In this document: positions 15,845 to 24,829 of the stretch, piece after piece
How the letters are laid out: each line of letters begins with the position of its first letter
Numbering within the stretch: the first letter of the stretch is position 1
NCBI GenBank assembly: GCA_963942565.1
Contig: OZ012686.1
Coordinates: 58,664,917-58,728,916 of the forward strand
Length of the DNA stretch: 64,000 nucleotides
Origin: Maea johnstoni
Taxonomy: Eukaryota; Annelida; Polychaeta; Spionida; Magelonidae
Direction of reading: 5' to 3'
The notes under the pieces: generated by a model
Database searches by the model: none
What the model saw: the letters and a program-made list of their open reading frames with translations, nothing else
What the model was told of the DNA's origin: nothing
Program-made: the position numbers and the translations under genes

Positions 15845-15990
15845 GGAATTGATCACGGGAGGTAGGTGATTGTGGCAAGACCAGTGCTCGTGACCAGCAG
15901 CCAAAACCTTGACCTATGGGTTCGGTTTTGGATGCTGACTGGGCTGGGCACTGGTCTTGCCACAATCGCCTACCTCCCGTGATCAATTCC
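15845..15990. mobile_element. 146-bp near-complete hairpin, MITE-like
   Basis: The left arm begins GGAATTGATCACGGGAGGTA and continues for about 43 bp to AGACCAGTGC. The right arm is its inverse with about one mismatch. After a short break, CAGCAGCCAAAACC and GGTTTTGGATGCTG extend the pairing, leaving a loop of about 15 bases. The element is essentially one stem-loop without coding capacity. Confidence 0.75.
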
Positions 15991-16046
15991 CATTATTTCA
16001 TAAGGCTTACAAACGTTTTTGGCAAGTTTTCTGCTGTAAATGAAGA

Positions 16047-17275
16047 TCTAAACTAAGCTGTTGTTGTAACATTCTGGATGGTGCAACAATCAGAACATTA
16101 TATTACAATAGGAATTCCTATTGTTGGAAGCATGTGACGCTCCCATTGTTTTCTTTCTTTCTTTCTCAAATCCCTTCTCAACTTTCTGGAGTCCCGACAG
16201 TTTCAGCTGTCAGGTTGGGCGCATCTGTAGTCCATGCGTTCCTTTATTGCCTCAGTTGCTCGCTTCACTTCCTGTACATCCTCATTTGCCCATATTCTGA
16301 GCACTTGGTCATGTGATCGTAGTTGTCCTCTTCCCTCTTGCATAGAGGGCAGCAATGTTTGTATTGGCCGCCTTGTAGTTTGTTGCCAGTCGAGTCATGT
16401 TCAGTCTATATTTAATAGCCAGTCTAGCCATTCTAGACTCCATTGAGTCTATTTATTCCTTCTTTCCAAATATCTTTATGTCTCTTGATTTCTTATTTAC
16501 CTCACTTGCATTCTCTAGTTCATTCTGAAGTTCATTTTGTATTGCTTTTTTGGCAATGTTTTTCCATTTTGCTTTGCTCATGGCACCAAGCTCATTGGCA
16601 CTTATATCATTTAGTTTGTATTTCTGCTTTATTGTTTTTATTTCCTGGTACCAGCACTTGGGTAGGTCCATCTCGTTTTGTTCCTCGTATATTTTGTTGA
16701 TCAACTTTTGTGGTTCACCCGATTTTATTCTGTGAAGCAGCATAAGCTTCGTTTGAGCTATATGGTGTCTAGCTGGAGCAATACCTGTTTTTGCGTAGAG
16801 CCCAAGAGTTGGTGTTGTACGTGGTAGTCCAATTAGCTTTTTTAAGCTACCACTCACTATGCTATCTATTTTCTCCATTTCCCACTTTGTGAGGTTTGTC
16901 CTGGTTTTACTGTTGAAGTAAACCTTTGTATAGTTATTGTCTGTAGCATTTTTAGCCTTATTTGTATTTCTTTTTCTGGAATGTTCATTTCTCTTGTTAT
17001 TGCCATTGTTTCCATGTTGTCAATATTTGCCTGATTAGTTCTCTTCTCTATTGTAGTTTTGTAGTTGTTTTTTTCATTTAGGCGATCTCCCAGATATTAT
17101 ATTCTGTGCATTTTGTCATCATTGTTGAAGAATGAGTTTATTTACAAGAATAACCTCCTCCCCAAACAATGGGAGCGTATAACATGCACATGCTTCCAAC
17201 AATAGTAAATCATATTGTTGCACCATCCAAAATGATGCAACAATCTGCTGATGCTCAGTTTAGTTTAGATTTCCA
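16047..17275. mobile_element. Inverted-repeat element containing a LINE fragment
   Basis: The left arm (about 16047-16153) runs from GATCTAAACTAAGCTG through CTGGATGGTGCAACAATC and TATTGTTGGAAGCATGTG to GCTCCCATTGTTT. The right arm (about 17163-17272) is the same sequence inverted, with small indels. All the unique sequence between the arms appears to be LINE. The simplest reading is a short foldback element of about 220 bp that a LINE later entered near its centre. Confidence 0.6.
16160..17155 (-). pseudogene. LINE C-terminal coding fragment, decayed
   Basis: The minus-strand frame 16878-16453 reads LKKLIGLPRTTPTLGLYAKT and GIAPARHHIAQTKLMLLHRI, typical of the region after the reverse transcriptase palm in invertebrate LINEs. 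Further on, after a stop and a frame change, comes a zinc-knuckle-like CPLCKREEDNYDHMTKCSEY (Cx2C...H...C), the usual C-terminal Cys/His motif. The 3' end is a GAAA-type simple tail near 16160. The palm and endonuclease are missing, so the copy is 5'-truncated and disabled. The clade is uncertain. Confidence 0.65.
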
Positions 17276-17580
17276 TTCAAAACAAAAAAAAATTCACAAA
17301 AACATTTTTGTATAAAGTTTTTTTACTTCAAACCTAGCTATTACCAAACTTCAGCCTCCTACTAATCGGCATGCAAAGTCACAGCATCAGGCTTGCAGCT
17401 GTTTCGGAGGAGATACGGTCACAACATTTGCAAGTCACTAATATATAGAAGAAGATGTGTTCGTCTGTGTGTGTAAACGTCTTTCACATATTTGTTCATT
17501 TAGAACTCTGTATTTTCAATACTGTGGTATATTTGATTTTTCGTCAAAGAGCTGTCCGATAGGAGTATATGCATGTGGCT

Positions 17581-17960
17581 GGAATGCGACTTGTCGCATT
17601 CCGGGGCATTGCGGGTCGGTAGAGAACAAGCCTGGTCTTCGCTGTCGACCCTCGTTATGCGCGGGTCTAGGCCAGCCTGCCTGCTAGGCGGCAGCAGGTT
17701 GGTTTCGACCCCCGAGTTCCTTCGCCCATAGCTCAGCGGCTACTTTGTTGCCTTCGGTCGCGTGTTGCTCCGCACACGCCACCTGCAGTTCGGGACTACG
17801 TGACTCGCGTGGCGGCCCTTTTTTGGCAGCCAGCGGGCTTGCTTTGGGCGGCTTGGCCAATCAGCGGCCGCTCTGGCAGCTCGCGTGCCTGCGGCTTGTG
17901 CGGGCTTCCCGCTGGCACACACTTTGGCTTTCGCAGCTACCGGGCTTACACCTTGCTTTC
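17581..17960 (+). repeat. A1 split direct repeat
   Basis: About 380 bp, repeated as A2. It opens with GGAATGCGAC, TT, GTCGCATTCC, a perfect 10-bp stem, and ends at CACCTTGCTTTC. It serves as the leader of the element. Confidence 0.9.
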
Positions 17961-18009
17961 TGGTTCCGTAGAGGATTTGATCACACGCAAATCCGGATAC
18001 AACCACGCC

Positions 18010-19059
18010 ATGCCAAAAAACAGAGTCTACAAGTGCACGGCCTGTGCACGGTCACACGAAAGACCGACTGGCAAACATTGCAGGTGGCAACACCTCGAGC
18101 AGCAGGGGGAGCAGGCACAGCCGGAGGCCCGAGTAGAGCCCGAGCCAGGCGTCGACGTGATGGCGACTTTGAGCGGCCTCAAAGAGCAAATCGAGGCTTT
18201 AAGCCGACAAATGTGCGATGGTCGATCGAATGCGAGCGGCAGCGCATCGCCGCAGGCAGGGCACAGCAGGCACCACGGGGACGACGAGCAGGCGGCGAGT
18301 CCTGCGGCACAGCAGCTTGAAATTCCCTCAGTGCGTGATCTTAGGAGGAATTACTCGGTCGAGAGGGAGGTGAATAGGCGACTGGTGGAGCTAGACTTGG
18401 ACAACGACCTGCTGGAACCACAACGGCACGGGACAAGGCGATCACGAGGTAAGCGGTCTGGGGCCGCAAGGACGGTTCAGGACAAGGTGGTCAGAGACAT
18501 TGACTGGCCACACTTCCATATTTACTCGCAGCCGGGGGCGGATCCCATGACTTACGAGAGGCTGTCGGTCCAGGATTTTACGTTCGGGTTCATGCAGATG
18601 GTGGACCAGCCAGACGCATCGTTCGATAGGCAGGTCATGTGGGACTTGCTTAAGATCCTCATGGAGGATGCCACGGAGTACCCGTGGGAGAACGTTAGAA
18701 ACTTTTTCGGTGTCGTGGGTTCTCACGTTGAGAACGATCGCTTAGAATGGTCGGACACAGCCACCATAGCGAAGTTGCGAGCGAAACACTCGCAAAAGCA
18801 CGAGGTAGTGGTGGTCACCCCGGCCGCAGCAGCCCCCAAAACAGACAAGTTACGCTACTGCGGGCCTTACCAGCGAGGGGCGTGTCCTGAGAGAGCAGAC
18901 CACGCCGGGCAGCGACACATCTGCGCATACTGTTACAGGGTCAAGGCGGCCCCGTACCCACATCCCGAGGCGGAATGCAGGAGGAAGAACGCGTCCAAGC
19001 AGCCAAAAAACGCGACGGGGGGGGGGAGTGATCGTATTCCCCCCACACAGCAACGCTGA
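18010..19059 (+). CDS. ORF1, Gag-like protein of the tyrosine-recombinase element
   Basis: The ATG at 18010 is chosen because it lies just past the A1 repeat and opens a plausible protein of 349 residues. An in-frame extension upstream would read repeat sequence. Near the N-terminus is a Cys/His cluster (YKCTACARSHERPTGKHC). Near residues 283-315 is a CCCH-like motif, CGPYQRGACPERAD then HICAYCYRV and a final HPEAEC, like the nucleic-acid-binding end of DIRS/Ngaro ORF1 proteins. Its likely role is packaging the element RNA. It overlaps ORF2 by 32 bp in another frame, as is common in the group. Confidence 0.75.
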   Translation: MPKNRVYKCTACARSHERPTGKHCRWQHLEQQGEQAQPEARVEPEPGVDVMATLSGLKEQIEALSRQMCDGRSNASGSASPQAGHSRHHGDDEQAASPAAQQLEIPSVRDLRRNYSVEREVNRRLVELDLDNDLLEPQRHGTRRSRGKRSGAARTVQDKVVRDIDWPHFHIYSQPGADPMTYERLSVQDFTFGFMQMVDQPDASFDRQVMWDLLKILMEDATEYPWENVRNFFGVVGSHVENDRLEWSDTATIAKLRAKHSQKHEVVVVTPAAAAPKTDKLRYCGPYQRGACPERADHAGQRHICAYCYRVKAAPYPHPEAECRRKNASKQPKNATGGGSDRIPPTQQR

Positions 19060-21154
19060 TGGTGAAGGAGGTGGTCAGCGGGGGGACGAGCAGCCTGACG
19101 CAGGCCACCCGGAGGGCGTATTGGAGGAAGACACCAGCGAGGGGGGCGACTTGTCGTTCCTCAGGGACAGGTGCGCAGACAGACATCGAGGCTGGCCAAC
19201 GGATAAACAGGCCGACCTCGATCGAGTGACACAGGCCATTTATCATGGCACAACGACATTACCAGATTCGTCCGGTGCTCCCCACGGGGACACCACTGTG
19301 CATAATACGGATTTTATGGATTCTATGTCGGACATGCGAAACATTGGCCCAGATAGGGCCCCACAGGTCGGTGAGTACGTTAACTCAGAGCGGGACAATG
19401 GGTCGAGCGAAAATAGGGGCGAACATTCCCGAGACACCGAACAATACAGGTCCATGGCGGATCTAGGCCCCGAGGCGGTCAAGGGTACGAACCAAGAACT
19501 TAAGCGTATTTTCGATCAGGTAGCGTCTTTAAGGCGGTTTAATTATGACGGGGCCAGAATTCCCCTGCCTAGCGAGCTTAACATTCGTGAATGGCGTACC
19601 ATGCTTAGAGGGTATCATGACTTTGGTATAGTTGAGTACCTTGAGTTCGGCTGGCCGATCTGTATCGATCGTGACGCCCCTCTCAAGTCGGATAGCAACA
19701 ACCACGCTTCTGCGATACGCTATCCAGCAGATGTAGAGCATTATGTTGTCACTGAGCTCAGTCACAAGGCCCTGCTGGGCCCGTTTGCCGGTCCCCCCGC
19801 GACTTCCTGCCATTACAGCCCCCTAATGTCTCGGCCCAAAAAGGGGTCACTTTTCAGGAGGGTTATCATAGACTTATCGTGGCCCAGGGGTTTGTCGGTT
19901 AATGACGCCATTAGCAAGACCAATTATATCGATGGCCCCCTCACAATCTCTCTCCCTACACACGACGATATGGAGAGGGCAGTCATTCGGGCAGGGAGGG
20001 GCGCCTTCCTTTACAAAACCGATCTGTCGCGGGGTTATCGGCAACTACGTATTGACCCCATTGATTGGCCCTATCTTTCATTTCAGCACAAGGGCGCGCA
20101 CTTTATGGACATTTGTCCTCCCTTCGGCCTACGCTCGTCCGCGATGGCCATGCAGCGCGTTTCGCAGGCTATTGTGTACCTCCACAGCAGGAGGGGGTTT
20201 CTTTCGCGCGCGTACATTGATGATTTCGGGGGAGTCGAAGGCAGCCATGCCAGGGCTGACGACGCCCTGTCGGAGCTCCAGGGCATCATGGGCACCTTGG
20301 GGGTGCAGCAGGCAGAGCACAAGATCTGCCTACCTGCCCAGGTCATGATCTGGTTAGGGATCAGGTTCGATTCCCTGGCTATGTCCATGGAGATACCCCG
20401 CGACAAGATGGAGGAAATCATGGTTTCCTTGGAGGCTTGGAGCGGAAAAACCAGGGCCACGAGGAAGGAGATACAGTCTCTCCTGGGCCTCCTCAATTTT
20501 GTGGCCAGCGTGGCCCCTCCTGCACGGTTGTTTACAAACCGCATGCTCGACGATTTGAGGGAGACGCCACCGGTGGGGGCGACCTCGCTGTCACACCAGT
20601 TCAAGCTGGATGTGAGGTTCTTCCAGGAACTCCTGCCTATTTTCAACGGCAGGAAGATCATGGCTAAGCAGCTATTGCCCTATCAACATCAAGTCGAGCT
20701 TGATGCGTGCCTTACGGGGTGCGGGGCAATAGCTGGCGACCAATTCTATGCAAACCCCTTTCCCCCGGGCGTTGTGGAGGCAGGGCACACCATTGCCCAT
20801 CTCGAGCTACTCAATATAGTAGTCGCTGTCAAGGTGTGGAGGGAGCGCTGGGCTGGCTGGGTGGTCCAGATCTTCTGCGACAACATGAATTCGGTTCATG
20901 TGTTGCAGTCCGGGCGCTCTCGCGATCTTTTCATGCGGGAGTGTGCCAAGGAAATCTTCCTCCACACGGCCGCTTGTGACATAGAGCTGCAGATTTGTCA
21001 CAGGCCGGGCGTAAGCATGATTTGGGCCGACGCGCTCTCAAGGGAGCACACGGGCCCGGCTTATGCCCAATTCGTCCGACAGGACCCTCACCTGCAGGCC
21101 GCTACGCGCATCACAGTCCCCCAGGAGTACTTTAGGGTAGACAACAGGCTCTAA
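19028..21154 (+). CDS. ORF2, reverse transcriptase and RNase H
   Basis: 708 residues. The N-terminal 150 or so are polar and unrecognised. The reverse transcriptase covers roughly residues 240-510: SPLMSRPKKGSLFRRVIIDL at the fingers, YKTDLSRGYRQLRI for the first catalytic Asp, CPPFGLRSS, and AYIDDFGG for the YxDD box (residues about 396-399). The RNase H covers about 550-675, with ELDACLTGCG, AHLELLNIVVA, FCDNMNSVHVL and WADALSRE supplying the acidic residues. The frame lies between the Gag-like and recombinase frames, as expected for Ngaro-like elements. It acts in copying element RNA to DNA. Confidence 0.85.
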   Translation: MIVFPPHSNADGEGGGQRGDEQPDAGHPEGVLEEDTSEGGDLSFLRDRCADRHRGWPTDKQADLDRVTQAIYHGTTTLPDSSGAPHGDTTVHNTDFMDSMSDMRNIGPDRAPQVGEYVNSERDNGSSENRGEHSRDTEQYRSMADLGPEAVKGTNQELKRIFDQVASLRRFNYDGARIPLPSELNIREWRTMLRGYHDFGIVEYLEFGWPICIDRDAPLKSDSNNHASAIRYPADVEHYVVTELSHKALLGPFAGPPATSCHYSPLMSRPKKGSLFRRVIIDLSWPRGLSVNDAISKTNYIDGPLTISLPTHDDMERAVIRAGRGAFLYKTDLSRGYRQLRIDPIDWPYLSFQHKGAHFMDICPPFGLRSSAMAMQRVSQAIVYLHSRRGFLSRAYIDDFGGVEGSHARADDALSELQGIMGTLGVQQAEHKICLPAQVMIWLGIRFDSLAMSMEIPRDKMEEIMVSLEAWSGKTRATRKEIQSLLGLLNFVASVAPPARLFTNRMLDDLRETPPVGATSLSHQFKLDVRFFQELLPIFNGRKIMAKQLLPYQHQVELDACLTGCGAIAGDQFYANPFPPGVVEAGHTIAHLELLNIVVAVKVWRERWAGWVVQIFCDNMNSVHVLQSGRSRDLFMRECAKEIFLHTAACDIELQICHRPGVSMIWADALSREHTGPAYAQFVRQDPHLQAATRITVPQEYFRVDNRL

Positions 21155-21223
21155 CCCTTCTCGCACGCTTCGCGCTCACGACTCGCACGCGCCACATTAA
21201 CCCTTTCTCTTTGCTTTGTAGGT

Positions 21224-22354
21224 TTGACGCATCTGCAGGAACGAGCCAGGACTAGGCAGACGCTTGCGTTTGCGCCAGGTACCAGGAAGAATCACAGTTC
21301 ACACCTGCGACTTTTCCTTTCTTTTGTAGTGTTTTACGGCTTGCAAGCCTTTCCAACACCGCTGCGCACCCTGTTGCTTTTGGTGGAGTACCTCACCCTT
21401 TTTTACGCGGCCCCTAAGGCCATTGGCAATGTGGTCGCTTCGCTGCGCTTCCACCACGAGCGGCTCGGATTTTCGTTTGAAAATTTTGAGCATTTGCAAT
21501 TGCGGCTCGCGCTTCGTTCGCTCCCCTTCACGCTTAGAGCGACGCCATCGCAGGCCCTCCCGTTCCCCCCCTCACTTTTGGGTTCGCTCCTGGCCGCTGG
21601 ATGCTCTTTAGGGCCCTGGGCTCTCCCGTTTAGGGCACTCTGTCTTTTCGCTTTCTACTCTTTCGCGCGGCTCGCTTCGCTGGTTCCTGTGTCGGCCTTT
21701 GGGTTCGACGTTTCCAGATTCCCCACGCTGGCGGATCTTTCCGTCCAGGGGGACAGAGCGGCCCTACGCATTAAATTTTCTAAAACTAGACAGGCGGCCG
21801 ACGGGGGGTTTTGGGCCCCCTTTCTGCCGGTCTCCTCCGGCCCTTGCCCGGTTCAGATGGCTAGGGTGCTCAAGCAGAGGGCGCTCCGGCTTGGCTTGGG
21901 GCCCTCTTGCCCTTTATTTTCCGCTCTCCGACAGACGGGCGGGGCGCCCCTTCCCCTTACTCAGGCCCGTGCTCGGTTGTTTCTCAGACAGTGCCTTAAA
22001 CAGCTTCGTCTCCCTCTGCGGCGGTACTCTTTCCACTCGTTCCACAGGGGGGGGGGGTGTACGTTTGCGTTTCAGCAGGGTGCGGTTGAGTCAGATTTGG
22101 CTCTACATGGAGATTGCAGGAGTTCGGCAGTGCGCGCGTACTATCCCGCGGACGGAGCGCGGCTGCGGGTGGCGAGTTTGCTTTCAGGGAACCCCCCCCC
22201 CTTTTGCTCCTTAATTACTATTCTCACTTTCCTTTTGCCTGCCTTAACTAACGTTTGCCGCGGGGAACCACAGGTCGGCCCAATTCTTAATATCTTTTAC
22301 GACTTACTTCCAAATTCAAAACACACAGAGTTGGGCGTACCTTTTCCCCTGTAG
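21224..22354 (+). CDS. ORF3, tyrosine recombinase
   Basis: 376 residues. Conserved recombinase boxes appear in order: FYSFARLASLVP with the first Arg (about residue 150), KFSKTRQ with the Lys, HSFHRGGG for HxxR (about 272), and LALHGDCRSSAVRAYYP with the second His and the terminal Tyr (about 305). These residues form the active site that inserts the circular DNA copy by site-specific recombination. The frame starts just after a pyrimidine-rich stretch ending in TTTGTAG, so reaching it by splicing is possible. Its last 30 or so codons lie inside the B1 repeat. Confidence 0.8.
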   Translation: MTHLQERARTRQTLAFAPGTRKNHSSHLRLFLSFVVFYGLQAFPTPLRTLLLLVEYLTLFYAAPKAIGNVVASLRFHHERLGFSFENFEHLQLRLALRSLPFTLRATPSQALPFPPSLLGSLLAAGCSLGPWALPFRALCLFAFYSFARLASLVPVSAFGFDVSRFPTLADLSVQGDRAALRIKFSKTRQAADGGFWAPFLPVSSGPCPVQMARVLKQRALRLGLGPSCPLFSALRQTGGAPLPLTQARARLFLRQCLKQLRLPLRRYSFHSFHRGGGCTFAFQQGAVESDLALHGDCRSSAVRAYYPADGARLRVASLLSGNPPPFCSLITILTFLLPALTNVCRGEPQVGPILNIFYDLLPNSKHTELGVPFPL

Positions 22355-22661
22355 TTAGGGTCACACACTTATCACGGGGAGCCAGGCTTCAGAGCCCTTT
22401 TTTCACACTTTTGTAAGCTCAGTTGCGCACATGGGCGGTTACTGAGAGCCTGGCCCCCCCTTTGCTATGCACTGTTCAACTAGCAGTCTATAAACATTTA
22501 TGCTGTTACTTGCTCGAGGTACTGTATTCTATGTTTGCATGTTCTAACTGACTATATGTAAGATGGTTATTTTGTATCGAGTGTTCGGATACATTGTATC
22601 GACTTTTATTAAACTGTTATGCACCCTCCGCACTGGCTTGTTTTCTCTGCACCTTGTAATG
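22262..22661 (+). repeat. B1 split direct repeat
   Basis: About 400 bp, repeated as B2. It starts at GGGGAACCACAGG, includes the end of ORF3 and the 3' untranslated region, and ends in GCACCTTGTAATG. Confidence 0.9.
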
Positions 22662-22666
22662 TGTCT

Positions 22667-23046
22667 GGAATGCGACTTGTCGCATTCCGGGGCATTGCGG
22701 GTCGGTAGAGGACAAGCCTGGTCTTCGCTGTCGACCTCCTTCATGCGCGGGTCTAGGCCGGCCTGACTGCTAGGCGGCAGCAGGTTGGTTTCGACCCCCG
22801 AGTTCCTTCGCCCATAGCTCGGCGGCTACTTTGTTGCCTTCGGTCGCGTGTCGCTCCACACACGCCACCTGCAGTTCGGGACTACGTGACTCGCGTGGCG
22901 GCCCTTATTTGGCAGCCAGCGGGCTTGCTGTGGGCGGCTTGGCCAATCAGCGGCCGCTCTGGCAGCTCGCGTGACTGCGGCTTGTGCGGGCTTCCCGCTG
23001 GCACACACTTTGGCTTTCGCAGCTACCGGGCTTACACCTTGCTTTC
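22667..23046 (+). repeat. A2 split direct repeat
   Basis: Second copy of A1, opening with the same 22-base hairpin after a TGTCT junction behind B1. About a dozen single-base differences from A1 were seen by eye. Confidence 0.9.
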
Positions 23047-23132
23047 CCACCCGCCCTTGCCCCCTTTTTTCTTTTACCCCCTTTTTTCTCGGAGATTTCA
23101 CTCCACGGTCGACAGCTGACCCCGCGGTTCCC

Positions 23133-23533
23133 GGGGAACCACAGGTCGGCCCAATTCTTAATACCTTTTACCACTTACTTCCAAATTCAAAACACACAGA
23201 GTTGGGCGTACCTTTTCCCCTGTAGTTAGGGTCACACACTTATCACGGGGAGCCAGGCTTCAGAGCCCTTTTTTCACACTTTTCGTAAGCTCAGTTGCGC
23301 ACATGGGCGGTTACTGAGAGCCTGGCCCCCCCTTTGCTATGCACTGTTCAACTAGCAGTCTATAAACATTTATGCTGTTACTTGCTCGAGGTACTGTATT
23401 CTATGTTTGCATGTTCTAACTGACTATATGTAAGATGGTTATTTTGTATCGAGTGTTCGGATACATTGTATCGACTTTTATTAAACTGTTATGCACCCTC
23501 CGCACTGGCTTGTTTTCTCTGCACCTTGTAATG
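23133..23533 (+). repeat. B2 split direct repeat (3' terminus)
   Basis: Second copy of B1, separated from A2 by an 86-bp pyrimidine-rich spacer. It ends in GTAATG at the right boundary of the element. Confidence 0.9.
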
Positions 23534-23539
23534 CAGCCA

Positions 23540-23760
23540 AATATTCACGCTTTTGCTTGATATATAGGGTAGTGTCATCCGCATACTGAGACACTCTGTG
23601 TTCTTTTTCAGGAATTTTTAAACCTGCAATCTTTGATTTTTGTCTTGTGGATTCTGCTAAACTAAAATTTCAGCTGCTAGGACAAATAGATATGGGGACA
23701 CTGGGTCCCCCCTGTCTACATCCTCTCCCTAAAGATATGGGTTCTGACAGGTGACCATCC
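23540..23760 (-). pseudogene. Decayed LINE reverse transcriptase fragment
   Basis: On the minus strand the pieces GHLSEPISLGRGCRQG, DPVSPYLFVLAAEIL and EHRVSQYADDTTLYIK follow one another across two frame changes. They correspond to the RT palm of Tx1/L1-like LINEs; compare RGCRQGDPLSPYVFVL and QYADDTTLLL in the LINE at 42.3 kb. The fragment stops at the right edge of the tyrosine-recombinase element, and no LINE continuation was recognised on the far side at 17.5 kb. Confidence 0.7.
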
Positions 23761-24104
23761 TGTAATATATATGAAGAGGCCCAAGTTCATAGTCAAAACC
23801 CACTCAGCGGCAAAGTTTGGCAAATTAAAACATGCGGAGAAATCACATTAAGATATCAACAAATACTTAATTAAAATCTTAAAGGCAACAGTGATACATG
23901 CATTTTTTTTTACTTCTGATGAAGAAGTCAATAAAGTACAGTACACCTCAATACAATTTATTGTTAAAGAGTAAATTAATAAGGAGATAAAGGAGAAGAA
24001 ATTGCAGGAGGACATATCTTCATGAAATCCATTGAATCCTCTTGACGACAAAACAAAAGTTGGTCTGTTTCCAAATCGACACTTGTTTTTACGACCCAAC
24101 ATAC

Positions 24105-24775
24105 AGATTGAACACTTAGGCGTATCCAATGGTATGGCATTTGATTGAATCCAAATAAGCATGATATTTACTCATTGTTTTCATAGGACTTATACAATAA
24201 TGCAAGTATCAACTGTATCCACTGGTATAGGCATTTGGCTGAATCCATATTAGCATAATTTTTGCCCATTGTTTTCAGTAAAAAATTATATCATTTCAAA
24301 TTTCAATAGGACTTCTACCGTATCCGATGATATAGCCTTTTGATTGATTCCATATTGGTATAATATTCACCAATTTTGTTCGATGGGATTTATATAGTAA
24401 TGCAAATATCAATTGAACACTTAGACGTATCCGATGATGTAGGCATTTGATTGAATACATATTTGTGTAATATTTACCCATTGTTTTCAATAGGACCCAT
24501 ATTGTAATAAAATATCAACTGAACACTTAAGCCTTATCCAATGATATAGGCGTTTGACTAAATCCATATTGGAATAATATTTACCCATTGCTTTCAATAG
24601 GAATTATATAGTAATACAAGTACCAACCTAGCACTATCCAATGATATAGGTTCTTGATTGAATCCATATCAGCATGACATTTACCATTTGTTTTTAATTG
24701 AACTAATATAGGCATTTAATTGAATTCATATTAGCATAGTATTTACCCATTGTTTTAGGACTAATGTGTTGATAC
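24105..24775 (+). repeat. Diverged tandem array, unit about 110-125 bp
   Basis: About six copies of a unit containing TATCCAATGATATAGGC, TTTGATTGAATCCATATT, AGCATAATATTTACCCATTG and TTTTCAATAGGACTTATA. Copies differ from one another by perhaps 15-25% and some are shortened, so the array is old. No coding function. Confidence 0.8.
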
Positions 24776-24829
24776 TTTTCCAACACTATAGTTAAGTGCA
24801 GACTCTTTATCTTAGAAGGGCTTGTACGT

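Larger units (their letters stand above)
17581..23533 (+). mobile_element. Ngaro/PAT-type tyrosine-recombinase retrotransposon
   Basis: Split direct repeats in the order A1 (17581-17960), coding region, B1 (22262-22661), A2 (22667-23046), B2 (23133-23533). This arrangement is known from PAT and Ngaro elements. Three plus-strand frames encode a Gag-like protein, reverse transcriptase with RNase H, and a tyrosine recombinase. No methyltransferase was recognised, which favours Ngaro over DIRS/PAT. The element is much richer in GC than its flanks. It looks whole, with no obvious breaks. A1 and A2 differ by very roughly 3% and B1 and B2 by about 1% by eye, so the insertion is recent. No integrase, protease or terminal target duplication was seen, as expected for this group. 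Confidence 0.85.

Noticed and set aside
20083-20661. 192-codon minus-strand frame inside the RT frame
   Set aside because: Antisense shadow of the GC-rich reverse transcriptase coding sequence.
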